Both the position numbers and the translations under genes were made by a program. Positions 46,250-54,502 of a stretch of DNA of 64,000 nucleotides are shown in pieces (within the stretch, counting starts at the first letter, position 1; every line of letters starts with the position of its first letter). This DNA comes from Streptomyces sp. V3I7. Lineage in GTDB: Bacteria > Actinomycetota > Actinomycetes > Streptomycetales > Streptomycetaceae. The stretch covers positions 1,963,001 through 2,027,000 of the forward strand of contig NZ_JAUSZK010000001.1 of the NCBI RefSeq assembly GCF_030817495.1, given 5' to 3'. The notes beneath the pieces are model-generated. The model was not told the origin of the DNA. It saw only the letters and a program-made list of their open reading frames with translations, and ran no database searches.

Positions 46250-47503
46250 TTGAGTTCCCTGCGTGTTCGGATCGGCGTCCTCGGACTGGCCCTGCTGGCG
46301 GGCCTGTCCGCCCCTACGACCCCCGCCTCCGCCCAGGCGGCCCCCACAGCCACCGTGGAGGAACAGCGCCTCGATCAGGCCGTACCCCGGGAGATCCTCG
46401 CCCGGTCCGGATTCGGCTCCGTGGCACCGCGCTTCGCCCGCGCGCTCGCGTCCGCGCGCTCGTACGCCGAGGCCCGGCAGAGCGTCGTACAGCAGGGCTC
46501 GGCGCTGTGGCGGCGGGCCGTGGACCGCGCACAGGGCCGGGGCCCCGAGGGCGGGGACCTCAGCCGCGACGACGACCGGCCGCTGTACTGGGCACGGTTG
46601 GCGATGACGCGCGAAGTTCGGTCGTACGAACCGGGGTTCGCGCTCGGTGAGGCGCAACGGTCCTCGCTGCTGGACGAGTTGGAGCGGACCTCGCGCGGGC
46701 AGGCGGATCTGCGCTGTGACCGGGGGACGGCGGGCCGGCGCATCCTCGTCACCGGTTTCGACCCGTTCACGCTCGACCGGGACATCCGTATCTCCAATCC
46801 CTCCGGGGCCGCCGCGCTCGCGCTGGACGGGACGGTGATCGAGACGGCGGACGGTCCGGCACGGGTCGAGACGGCCGTGTTCCCGGTGCGCTGGCGGGAT
46901 TTCGCGCAGGGGACGGTGGAGCGGGCGCTGGAGCCGTGTCTGCGCCGGGTGGACCTGTTCACGACGGTGAGCCAGGGCCGGGTGGGCCGGTTCGACGTCG
47001 AGCGCACCAACGGGGCCTGGCGGGGCGGCTTCCCGGACAACGACAACGTCTCCCGGACCGAGACCGTCCCGGTGACCGACCCGGCCTCGCAGCCGCAGTG
47101 GACGACGACCACACTGCCGTACCGGGACATCGTGGCCGCGCACACGGGCCGCTTCCCCGTGTACGACCGTACGGAGGTCACCGAGATCCCGGCGGGAGGC
47201 ACCGACCCCGTCGTACGGCCGGAGGGGCCCACGCCGGGCTCGACGGCACGGGCCGGGACCGGCGGCAACTACCTGTCCAACGAGATCGCCTACCGCGCGA
47301 CCCTGCTGCGGGACCGGCTGGGCCTGACCGGCACGCTGCCGGGCGGGCATGTGCACACGCCGGTGCTCCAGTTCGGCGCGGGCAACACCGATCCGGCGAC
47401 CGGTGCCGTCACCGACCCGGAGTTCGTGCGCAACCGGCTGGACATCGTCGCGCAGGTGCGGTCGATCCTGACGGTGGCGGCGGACGCGTCGTTCAGGAGG
47501 TGA
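46250..47503 (+). CDS. Secreted pyroglutamyl-peptidase-like protein with altered active site
   Basis: 417 residues. Signal peptide about 1-28 (LGLALLAGLSAPTTPASAQA). The C-terminal domain is peptidase C15-like: ILVTGFDPFTLD (165-176), ISNPSGAAAL (181-190), SQGRVGRFDVERTN with Glu251, and GGHVHTPVLQFG. The segment that should hold the catalytic Cys reads GGNYLSNEIAY with Ser343 in that place. It may be a non-peptidase relative or a serine variant. TTG start at 46250 with AAGGG 11 bases upstream. Overlaps the convergent EI24 gene by 11 bp. Confidence 0.75.
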   Translation: MSSLRVRIGVLGLALLAGLSAPTTPASAQAAPTATVEEQRLDQAVPREILARSGFGSVAPRFARALASARSYAEARQSVVQQGSALWRRAVDRAQGRGPEGGDLSRDDDRPLYWARLAMTREVRSYEPGFALGEAQRSSLLDELERTSRGQADLRCDRGTAGRRILVTGFDPFTLDRDIRISNPSGAAALALDGTVIETADGPARVETAVFPVRWRDFAQGTVERALEPCLRRVDLFTTVSQGRVGRFDVERTNGAWRGGFPDNDNVSRTETVPVTDPASQPQWTTTTLPYRDIVAAHTGRFPVYDRTEVTEIPAGGTDPVVRPEGPTPGSTARAGTGGNYLSNEIAYRATLLRDRLGLTGTLPGGHVHTPVLQFGAGNTDPATGAVTDPEFVRNRLDIVAQVRSILTVAADASFRR

Positions 47504-48305
47504 CCGGCTCGTCCTCGGCGGCGTCCTTGTGAACGTCCTCCTCGGTGGTCTCCTCGGCGGTCTCCTCGCCCAGCAGCTCGCGGGCGAGGAGCGTCGCGCC
47601 CGCGACCGCGCCCGGCATCAGGAACACGGCGACGACCGGGACCAGGAAGGCGAGGCCGAGGGGCGTGCCGAAGCCCCAGACCAGGGTCTTGCGGGAGCGC
47701 AGCAGGGCGAGGCGGGCGCGCAGGTCGACGCCGCGGCGCTGGAGGGCGACCGCGGTGAGTTCCTCGGTCAGGAAGAAGCCGGTGACGAAGAAGCCGAGCA
47801 CCGGAATCACGGTCTGGCCGACGAACGGCAGGAAGCCGAGGCCGAAGAGGAGGACGCCCCACAGGCCCGCGCGGATCAGGATGCGCAGGCTGTCCCGGCC
47901 CGAGATCCACACCTCGCGCCAGAGCGGGAGGTGCGACTCGGGCGCCGTGCCCTCGGGCGAGGCGTCCCGGTCCACCGCCTCGGAGAGCTTCTCGTAGAAG
48001 GGCTGGCCGACCAGGAGGGCGACCGCGGTGAAGGTGAGGACGGCGAGGAGCAGGGCGAGGGCGAACAGGACGACGGTGAGGAAGCCGCGGAACAGTCCGG
48101 ACCAGGGGCTCGGCCAGCCGTCGGCGAAGGGGGTGGCCCAGGTGACCAGGTCGTCGCCCCACAGGGCGAGCGCGACGAGGGAGGCCAGGTAGAGCACGAG
48201 GGTGATCAGGCCTGGCAGCAGTGAGACGCCGTAGTGCTTTCCGTGCCGGGCCATCCATCGCTGGCCCTTGAGCAGATAGCCGAAGCCCACCCCGAGATCA
48301 CGCAT
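47493..48305 (-). CDS. EI24/CysZ-like membrane protein
   Basis: 270 residues. Five or six membrane segments, EI24 signature LVGQPFYEKLSEAVDRDASPE (in part) and GLGFLPFVGQTVIPVLGFFV. A Glu-rich tail (EETAEETTEEDVHKDAAEDE) follows the last helix. EI24/CysZ family members are linked to sulfate uptake in E. coli; the actinobacterial role is not known. ATG start. Convergent overlap with the Pcp-like gene. Confidence 0.82.
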   Translation of the reverse strand: MRDLGVGFGYLLKGQRWMARHGKHYGVSLLPGLITLVLYLASLVALALWGDDLVTWATPFADGWPSPWSGLFRGFLTVVLFALALLLAVLTFTAVALLVGQPFYEKLSEAVDRDASPEGTAPESHLPLWREVWISGRDSLRILIRAGLWGVLLFGLGFLPFVGQTVIPVLGFFVTGFFLTEELTAVALQRRGVDLRARLALLRSRKTLVWGFGTPLGLAFLVPVVAVFLMPGAVAGATLLARELLGEETAEETTEEDVHKDAAEDEPVTS

Positions 48306-48339
48306 GCGGGAACCCTATCGGAGGCGATCGGAGGCCCGC

Positions 48340-48804
48340 TCAGGCGTTCCCGGTCGTCTCCTGGGGGGTCCGATCCAGCATCCGCCGCAGCAGGTCCCGC
48401 AGCGACAGCCGCTCCTCGTCGGAGAGGCCGGCGAGGGGCTCGCGGGCGAAGTGCAGACCGTCGCGCAGGTCCTGGGCGACCCGGCGGCCCTCGTCGGTGG
48501 CGGCGGCGAGCTTGACCCGGCGGTCCGAGGGGTCGGGGCGGCGCTCCACCAGGCCGCGGGACTCCAGGCGGTCCACGATGCCGGTCACGTTCGACGGCTC
48601 GCACTTGAGCTTGCGGGCCAGCTTGCGCATCGGCAGCGGTTCCAGCGAGAGCAGGCTGAGCAGGCGGGCCTGCGCCCCGGTCAGGGCGTGCTCGGCCGCG
48701 GCCTCCTCGTAGTCCGCGTAGAACCGGGCCACGACGTCCCCTATGAGGTCGACGACCTCGGTGGTCAGCGCGTCGGGGCGGTGGCGCTTGTGTGGGGTGG
48801 ACAT
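48340..48804 (-). CDS. MarR-family transcriptional regulator
   Basis: 154 residues. The winged helix DNA-binding part is KLARKLKCEPSNVTGIVDRLE then GLVERRPDPSDRRVKLAA (about 62-102), with N- and C-terminal dimerisation helices. Divergent from a quinone/enone reductase at 48918. The 113-bp gap between them contains two small palindromes that are its likely operators. Confidence 0.88.
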   Translation of the reverse strand: MSTPHKRHRPDALTTEVVDLIGDVVARFYADYEEAAAEHALTGAQARLLSLLSLEPLPMRKLARKLKCEPSNVTGIVDRLESRGLVERRPDPSDRRVKLAAATDEGRRVAQDLRDGLHFAREPLAGLSDEERLSLRDLLRRMLDRTPQETTGNA

Positions 48805-48835
48805 GCGCCCCAGGATACTCCGTTACTTGACATCA

Positions 48836-48872
48836 TGAAATATTCAGGCGCATGGTTGTTTCAGGTGCTGAA
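48836..48872. promoter_or_regulatory. Two candidate MarR operators
   Basis: TGAAATATTCA (48836-48846; TGAA/TTCA arms) and TTCAGGTGCTGAA (48860-48872; TTCAG/CTGAA arms) are inverted repeats whose centres are 25 bp apart in the divergent promoter region. The shared TGAA/TTCA half sites fit binding by one dimer at each. Confidence 0.5.
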
Positions 48873-48917
48873 GTATCTGGCTCCGTGCGGGCCTCATGCC
48901 AGGAAAGGCGCGATCCC

Positions 48918-49940
48918 ATGTCCGACACCCCCTCCCTCCCCTCCTCCGGCCGCGAGTGGCATCTGAAGAGCCGTCCGGTCGGCGTGCCGAAGCCCGAGGA
49001 CTTCGACCTCGTCGAGTCCACGATCCGGCCGCCCGGCCCGGGCCAGCTCGTGGTGCGGAACGAGTACCTGTCCGTCGACCCGTACATGCGCGGCAGGATG
49101 TCGGCCGCGAAGTCGTACGCCGCCCCCTTCGAGCTGGGCAAGGTCATGGACGGCGGCGCGGTCGGCAAGGTCCTCGTCTCCCACGCCGACGGCATCGCCC
49201 CGGGCGACCACGTGCTGCACTTCGGCGGCTGGCGCGAGTACGCCACCATCGACGCCAAGCAGGCCGTGGTGGTCGACCCCGACGCGGCGCCGCTGTCCGC
49301 CTACCTCGGCGTCCTCGGCATGCCCGGCCTCACCGCCTACGCGGGCCTGCTGCGCACCGCCGGGTTCAAGAAGGGCGACATCGTCTTCGTCTCCGGCGCG
49401 GCCGGCGCCGTCGGCAGCCAGGTCGGCCAGCTCGCCAAGCTCATGGGCGCCTCGCGCGTGATCGGCTCGGCCGGCTCCGACGAGAAGGTGCGGCTGCTGC
49501 TGGACGAGTACGGCTTCGACGCCGCGTTCAACTACAAGAGCGGCCCGGTCGCCGAGCAGCTGCGCGCCGCCGCCCCCGACGGCATCGACGTCTACTTCGA
49601 CAACGTGGGCGGCGACCACCTGGAGGCGGCCATCGGCGAGCTGCGGCGGGACGGCCGTATCGCCATCTGCGGCATGATCTCGGTCTACAACAACACCGAG
49701 GCGGCCCCCGGCCCGCGCAACCTCGCCCGGCTCATCCAGACCCGCGGCCGCATCCAGGGCTTCCTGGTCGGCGACCACTACGACCTGCAGCCGCAGTTCG
49801 TCGAGCAGGTCGGCCCGTGGATCGCCTCTGGCCGGCTGAAGTACCGCGAGACGGTGGTCGACGGCATCGAGAACACCGTGGACGCGTTCCTCGGGCTCCT
49901 GCGCGGCGACAACACCGGGAAGATGGTCGTGAAGCTCTGA
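48918..49940 (+). CDS. NADPH-dependent medium-chain reductase (curcumin/alkenal reductase type)
   Basis: 340 residues. Zinc-free MDR protein: YLSVDPYMRGRM is the N-terminal signature of the leukotriene B4/alkenal/curcumin reductase branch, VFVSGAAGAVGSQVGQLAKL the NADPH loop (AAGAVG), and YFDNVGGDHLEAA the Rossmann follow-up. It reduces activated double bonds. Divergent MarR probably represses it until an electrophile or quinone binds. ATG with the AGGAAAGG site about 13 bases upstream. Confidence 0.9.
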   Translation: MSDTPSLPSSGREWHLKSRPVGVPKPEDFDLVESTIRPPGPGQLVVRNEYLSVDPYMRGRMSAAKSYAAPFELGKVMDGGAVGKVLVSHADGIAPGDHVLHFGGWREYATIDAKQAVVVDPDAAPLSAYLGVLGMPGLTAYAGLLRTAGFKKGDIVFVSGAAGAVGSQVGQLAKLMGASRVIGSAGSDEKVRLLLDEYGFDAAFNYKSGPVAEQLRAAAPDGIDVYFDNVGGDHLEAAIGELRRDGRIAICGMISVYNNTEAAPGPRNLARLIQTRGRIQGFLVGDHYDLQPQFVEQVGPWIASGRLKYRETVVDGIENTVDAFLGLLRGDNTGKMVVKL

Positions 49941-49992
49941 CGCGCCGTCGCCGGTCCCCGTGACGCCGCCCGGCGACGGTCGTTGCGCACGG

Positions 49993-50029
49993 CGGAGGCC
50001 GCACCCTTGGACGTGGGGTGCGGCCTCCG
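49993..50029. terminator. Bidirectional terminator
   Basis: CGGAGGCCGCACC (49993-50005) and GGTGCGGCCTCCG (50017-50029) form a 13-bp stem between the convergent reductase and serine hydrolase genes. Confidence 0.85.
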
Positions 50030-50041
50030 CCCGTACGAACG

Positions 50042-51199
50042 TCAACTGCTCAGGGCCGCCCGGTGCACGGCGCGGGCCAGCCGTCCGTTCTCCGGCGCCG
50101 CCCCGCCCGGGAAGACGTACCGGCGCCGGGTGTAGCCGTAGGCGAGTCCGCTGCGCGGGTCGGCGAAGGCCTGGCAGCCCACGACGCCGCTGTGCCCGAT
50201 CGTCCCGGCGCCCAGGAAGGGGTGCCAGGTGTCGGCGGTCGCCTGGAAACCCAGCCCGAACGACTTGTGCGTCCGCGCCACCAGGTCGTAGCCGGTGGAG
50301 TGCACCATCCCGAACTCGGCCACGGTGTCCGGCTTGAGCAGCGGCGCCTTCTCGTCCAGCTCGCTGATCACCGCCGCGTACAGCCCCGCGAGCCCGCGCG
50401 CCGAGGCGACCCCGCCCACCGACGCCGGCCCCATGGCGCGCACCAGGGGCTCGTTGGGCAGGCTCTCCAGGTCGGTCGGCTCGGCCGCGTGCCGATTGAA
50501 GGCGATGGCCTGGAGGGTGTGCGGGGCGTCGCGGAGCCCGTCGAGCGCGACCTGCTGCTCGGGGGTCGGGAGCAGGGGCTGCACGGTGCGGAAGCGCGGC
50601 TCCCGCGAGGCGGGCAGCCCGAGGTGGAAGTCCAGGCCGTAGGGGGCACGGACCCGCTCCTCGTACAGTTCCTGGATGGTCCGGCCCGTGGCGCGCCGGA
50701 CGACCTCCCCGGTGAGGGCTCCGATGACCAGCGCGTGGTAGCCGAAGGCGGAGCCGGGGCGCCAGAACGGGCGCTGGTCGGCGAGGCGTTCGGCCATCGC
50801 CCGGTCGTCGGCCAGTTCGGCCAGGGTGAACCCGGCGTCGGTGCCGATCAGTCCGGCCCGGTGCGCCAGCAGGTCGCGCAGGGTCAGCGTGGCCTTTCCT
50901 TCGGCGCCGAACTCGGGCCAGTAGTACGTGACTTTGCGGTCGAGTTCCAGCGTGCCGTCCTGGACGAGCATCGCCACGACGAGATGGGCGGCTCCCTTGG
51001 TGGACGAGTACACGCCGTAGAGGGACTCGCCGTCGACGCCGTCACCGGCCCACAGGTCGACCACGCGCCGCCCGTGGACGTACGCGCACAACTGCCCCTC
51101 GTAGTCCGCCCGTTCCGCGGCCGCGACCGCGGCGAACTCCTCGCGGACCGCCTCGTAGCCGTCGGCGACCGTGCCGCGGACGGTGATCTCCTGTGTCAT
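50042..51199 (-). CDS. Beta-lactamase-fold serine hydrolase (EstB type)
   Basis: 385 residues. VYSSTKGAAHLVVAML has the SxxK pair (Ser-Ser-Thr-Lys). GSAFGYHALVIGAL supplies the YxN/Y-x-H variant typical of EstB/LovD relatives, and GTIGHSGVVGCQAF the third motif. Likely an esterase or transesterase. No signal peptide. GGAGGAGAGCGC precedes the ATG. Confidence 0.85.
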   Translation of the reverse strand: MTQEITVRGTVADGYEAVREEFAAVAAAERADYEGQLCAYVHGRRVVDLWAGDGVDGESLYGVYSSTKGAAHLVVAMLVQDGTLELDRKVTYYWPEFGAEGKATLTLRDLLAHRAGLIGTDAGFTLAELADDRAMAERLADQRPFWRPGSAFGYHALVIGALTGEVVRRATGRTIQELYEERVRAPYGLDFHLGLPASREPRFRTVQPLLPTPEQQVALDGLRDAPHTLQAIAFNRHAAEPTDLESLPNEPLVRAMGPASVGGVASARGLAGLYAAVISELDEKAPLLKPDTVAEFGMVHSTGYDLVARTHKSFGLGFQATADTWHPFLGAGTIGHSGVVGCQAFADPRSGLAYGYTRRRYVFPGGAAPENGRLARAVHRAALSS

Positions 51200-51438
51200 G
51201 CGCTCTCCTCCGCTCGACCGCCGGCCGCCGCTCCCACGGCGGGCGACACTCCTCCGTACGCGTACCTCCTCCGTGGTTCCTGAGACCGGTACGGCGAGAC
51301 GTGCCCTTTCGACTCAACGGCGCGGAGCCCGGGTCGGTGTCATTCATACCCCGGATGGCCGACGCCCCCGGGGCCGCACGGGGCACAGCGGGCCTGCAAC
51401 TGCTGAGCGCGGGGCCCTGGAGTGTCGGAGAACGTGGA

Positions 51439-52236
51439 TCAGCCGCACCACCACAGGAAGCACTTGCGGGTCTGCGAGGGCTCCGGGGAAGGGGCCGAGG
51501 TCGGCTGCTGGGTGGTGGGGGCGGGAGGCGGCGCCGCGGTGGCCGTGGCCGGCGGGGGCGTCGCCGGGCCGGTGCGCGGCGGCACGGTCTGCCCCTGCGG
51601 GCCCTTGTCCCCGGTGGCCGGGGTGGCGGACGCCGTCTCCTTCGGGGAGGCGGAGGCCGACGCGGACGCCGAGGCGTCCGGCGAGACGGAGCGGGAGGTG
51701 TCGGCGGAACCGCTCGCCGCGTCCTTCCCGGGCCGTGCCGTCGCTCCCGTCACCGAGGGGGAGGCGCCGTCGGCGCGCGGCCGGTCCTCGGCCACCGCGG
51801 GTCCGGAGCCGGCGAAGGGCGTGGCGTCCATGCCGAGTTCGGCGATGCTCAGGGCACCGGTGGCCAGCACGAAGCCCGCGGTGATCAGGAGCGTACGGCG
51901 GCGGCGCCGGCGGTGGACGGCGGCCTTGCGGTCCCGGCGGCTGGCGTCGGCCCCGGCACCCGCGCCCCCGCCGCGCGACCGGCCCCGGCCGCGGCCCTGT
52001 TCACGGCGCCGGGCCGCGCGTCCGCCGCCCGGCTCGTCCTCGCCGTCCTCCTCCTCGTCGGCCTCGCCGTCACCCGCGTACGCGTACTCGTCCTGGTACG
52101 GGGCCTGGTCATCGGCCTGATGGCCGTCGTGGGGCGCGTCCCTGCGATGCGGGCGCAGCTCTTCGATCGGTGTACCGCACCCCGGACAAGCCAGGGCGCC
52201 GTTGAGGTGCCGTCGGCACGGGTGGCAGTAGTCCAT
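51439..52236 (-). CDS. Membrane protein with N-terminal zinc ribbon and conserved C-terminal CFLWWCG
   Basis: 265 residues. It begins MDYCHPCRRHLNGALACPGC (two CxxC pairs, zinc-ribbon type) followed by a charged, low-complexity region with many Arg. One membrane helix (about 114-133, LLITAGFVLATGALSI) leads to an outside Ser/Thr/Pro-rich linker and the C-terminal tag RKCFLWWCG. I recall similar Streptomyces proteins with the same start and end (SCO2400-like), but no function is known. Two Cys at the end could form a disulfide. Confidence 0.7.
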   Translation of the reverse strand: MDYCHPCRRHLNGALACPGCGTPIEELRPHRRDAPHDGHQADDQAPYQDEYAYAGDGEADEEEDGEDEPGGGRAARRREQGRGRGRSRGGGAGAGADASRRDRKAAVHRRRRRRTLLITAGFVLATGALSIAELGMDATPFAGSGPAVAEDRPRADGASPSVTGATARPGKDAASGSADTSRSVSPDASASASASASPKETASATPATGDKGPQGQTVPPRTGPATPPPATATAAPPPAPTTQQPTSAPSPEPSQTRKCFLWWCG

Positions 52237-52435
52237 GACGCGGGAAGGGTAAGTTCCCGGCAGGTAACGTTCCTAGGGGTCGTGGTGAAAGTTCTGTAGG
52301 GAGCCGGGAGAGTTATCGGGGACACAGGGTGTTCGCGTGCCGGTTGTCACTGGTGGGGAGGTACTCGGCCCTCCCCGCGGCCCCTCAAGTCACGTTTTTC
52401 TCATACCCGTTGAACGCCGCGCCCGCCCGCTCCGT

Positions 52436-52479
52436 ATCCGTGGGTGGCCCGCACTCCCCCGTGCGGGCCACCCACGGAT
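52436..52479. promoter_or_regulatory. Long perfect hairpin ahead of the aminotransferase gene
   Basis: ATCCGTGGGTGGCCCGCAC (52436-52454) and its exact complement (52461-52479) give a 19-bp stem with a TCCCCC loop, 47 bp before the ATG. It is placed where a terminator or a leader structure would act; the nearest upstream gene points away from it. Confidence 0.7.
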
Positions 52480-52525
52480 GACGAGCCCGGCCGCCCCCGC
52501 CGGGCTCGCCGCACACGGAGGTTCC

Positions 52526-54157
52526 ATGGCCGGCAACGTCGCCTCGCTGTTCCGCGGCACCGCGGCGCACAGCCCGTCGATGGCGGCGCTCACGCGGGAG
52601 GGCGGCGAGGGGGCGGGGCCGGTGGACTTCTGCATCCCGTGCAACCCGTACTTCCCCACCCCGGCGATGTTCGAGGACATGGCGGCGCGGCTGCGGGACA
52701 TCATCACGTACTACCCGAGCGGCGCCGACACCATCACGGCCGAGCTGTGCTCGCTGCTCCGGCTGCCGCCCCAGTGCGTGGCCATGGGCAACGGCTCGAC
52801 CGAGCTGATCACCTGGATCGACCATCTGCTGGTCCGCGAGTCGCTCGCCGTCCCGGTGCCCACGTTCGGCCGCTGGACCGACCAGCCGATGGAGACGGGC
52901 AAGCGGGTCGACATGTTCCCGCTCCAGGAGTCGAGCGGCTTCGCCCTGGACCTCGCGCAGTACGCCGAGTTCATCCGGGCGCGCGGTACCCGGGTCGCGG
53001 TGGTCTGCAACCCGAACAACCCCGATGGCGGCTATGTGCACCGGCACGCGCTCGTGCAGTTCATGGACGCGATGGCGGACCTGGACCTGGTCGTGGTCGA
53101 CGAGTCGTTCCTGGAGTTCGCGGACGCCGAGGCCGAACCGAGCGTCGTCCAGGAGGCGATGCTGCGGCCCAACGTGGTGGTGCTGCGCAGCCTGGGCAAG
53201 AACTTCGGGCTGCACGGCATACGGTTCGGCTATCTCGTCGCGAACCCGGCGCTGGCAGGCCGTGTCCGCTCGATGCTGCCGAAGTGGAACCTCAACTCCT
53301 TCGCGGAACACGTGGTGTTCATGCTGCGCGAGCACGGCGCCGAGTACGCGCGGAGCCTGCTGCAGGTGCGCCGCGACCGCCTGGAGATGACCAGCGCGCT
53401 GTCCACGCTGCCCGGCCTGACGGTCTACCCCTCGCAGGGCAACTTCCTCTTCGTGCGTCTTCCCGTGGGCGCCGAGGGCACCGTGGTCCGGGACCGGCTG
53501 CTCACCGAGCACCGGATCCTGGTCCGCGAGTGCGGCAACAAGATCGGATCCTCCAGCCGCTTCCTGCGGCTCGTGGTGCGCCCCCAGGTCGATGTGCGAC
53601 GCCTGGTGTCCGGCCTGGAGTCGGTGCTCTACGAGCCCGGGAGGGGAGCCGTCGTACCCGAGCTGGGCAACGGGACCAGCTACAGCTCGGGTACGGCGGC
53701 GGTGGACCGCCTGGTCAGCGAAACCAACGGCCGCGGGCTGCCGGTCCCGGCGACCGCCGTCGCCGCCCCGACAGCCCCCGCCGCCGCCCCTCCGGCCGGC
53801 GGCGGGATGCCGGTGCCGATTCCGCAGGTGCAGCAGGCTCCGCAGCCGGCGGTACCTCTGGCCCCGGCGGCCGTCGCACCGGCACCGGTTTCGGCCCCTG
53901 TACCGGCGCCGGCCCCCCTACCGGCACCGATTCCGGCCAGCGCGCCCTTTCCGGCACCGGCAGCCGCAGCCGCAGCCGCAGCCGCAGCCATGCCAAGCGC
54001 CCCCACCCCGCCCGGCGTCCCGGCCCGCGGCGGCCTCACCGCCGCCCAGGTCCGCGGCATGACAGGCCCGGCACCGGCCCTCACGACCGCACCCGCCACG
54101 GCCTGGCCCAACGCCCAGAGCTGGCCGAACGCGGCGGGCATGGGCGAGGTCTGCTAG
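52526..54157 (+). CDS. PLP-dependent class I/II aminotransferase with long Ala/Pro tail
   Basis: 543 residues. Residues about 30-380 form a HisC/CobC-like fold: YPSGADTITAELCSLL, CNPNNPDGGYVHRHAL, VVDESFLEFAD, the PLP lysine in LRSLGKNFGLHGIRFGY, and RFLRLVVRP. The last 130 residues are low complexity (repeats of PAPAP, AAAAA). The ATG at 52526 with GGAGG five bases upstream is preferred over the longer frame. Substrate may be histidinol phosphate or threonine-phosphate-like, but nearby genes do not settle it. Confidence 0.85.
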   Translation: MAGNVASLFRGTAAHSPSMAALTREGGEGAGPVDFCIPCNPYFPTPAMFEDMAARLRDIITYYPSGADTITAELCSLLRLPPQCVAMGNGSTELITWIDHLLVRESLAVPVPTFGRWTDQPMETGKRVDMFPLQESSGFALDLAQYAEFIRARGTRVAVVCNPNNPDGGYVHRHALVQFMDAMADLDLVVVDESFLEFADAEAEPSVVQEAMLRPNVVVLRSLGKNFGLHGIRFGYLVANPALAGRVRSMLPKWNLNSFAEHVVFMLREHGAEYARSLLQVRRDRLEMTSALSTLPGLTVYPSQGNFLFVRLPVGAEGTVVRDRLLTEHRILVRECGNKIGSSSRFLRLVVRPQVDVRRLVSGLESVLYEPGRGAVVPELGNGTSYSSGTAAVDRLVSETNGRGLPVPATAVAAPTAPAAAPPAGGGMPVPIPQVQQAPQPAVPLAPAAVAPAPVSAPVPAPAPLPAPIPASAPFPAPAAAAAAAAAAMPSAPTPPGVPARGGLTAAQVRGMTGPAPALTTAPATAWPNAQSWPNAAGMGEVC

Positions 54158-54189
54158 GTCGATCCGCCTCGTACGCCGCTCCCCGCACC

Positions 54190-54330
54190 GGCAGCACCCC
54201 GGCACCGGCAAGCGCAGCCATGCCAAGCGCCCCCACCTCGTCGGCGTCGCCCATGCCAGCCCCCGCCCGGTCCACTGACCGGCTCAACGCGGCCGGCATG
54301 GGCCACGTCCGCCAGGTCGATCCGATCGCC
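54190..54330 (+). pseudogene. Decayed copy of the aminotransferase 3' end
   Basis: After the stop codon the sequence again reads AAMPSAPTSSASPMPAPA then NAAGMGHVRQVDP, matching AAMPSAPTPPGVP and NAAGMGEVC of the gene end; GCCATGCCAAGCGCCCCCAC is shared exactly. A partial tandem duplication with no start. Confidence 0.7.
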
Positions 54331-54502
54331 GTAGCCACCTCCCGGCCACGCACCCGGCCCCGCCCCGCCCGATGCCCTGACCCACCCTCAACACGCCCGT
54401 ACCGCCTAATCCCCCGTGCCAAGCCCCCCATACGTCCTCGTGTGGCGTGCGGGCGTGGAGAATGGCCGGGCTCGTGCCCCGTAAGATCGCCGGGAGGATC
54501 CC

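Noticed and set aside
51422-52120. 232-codon plus-strand frame over the zinc-ribbon gene
   Set aside because: Antisense low-complexity translation; the conserved CxxC and CFLWWCG ends are on the minus strand.
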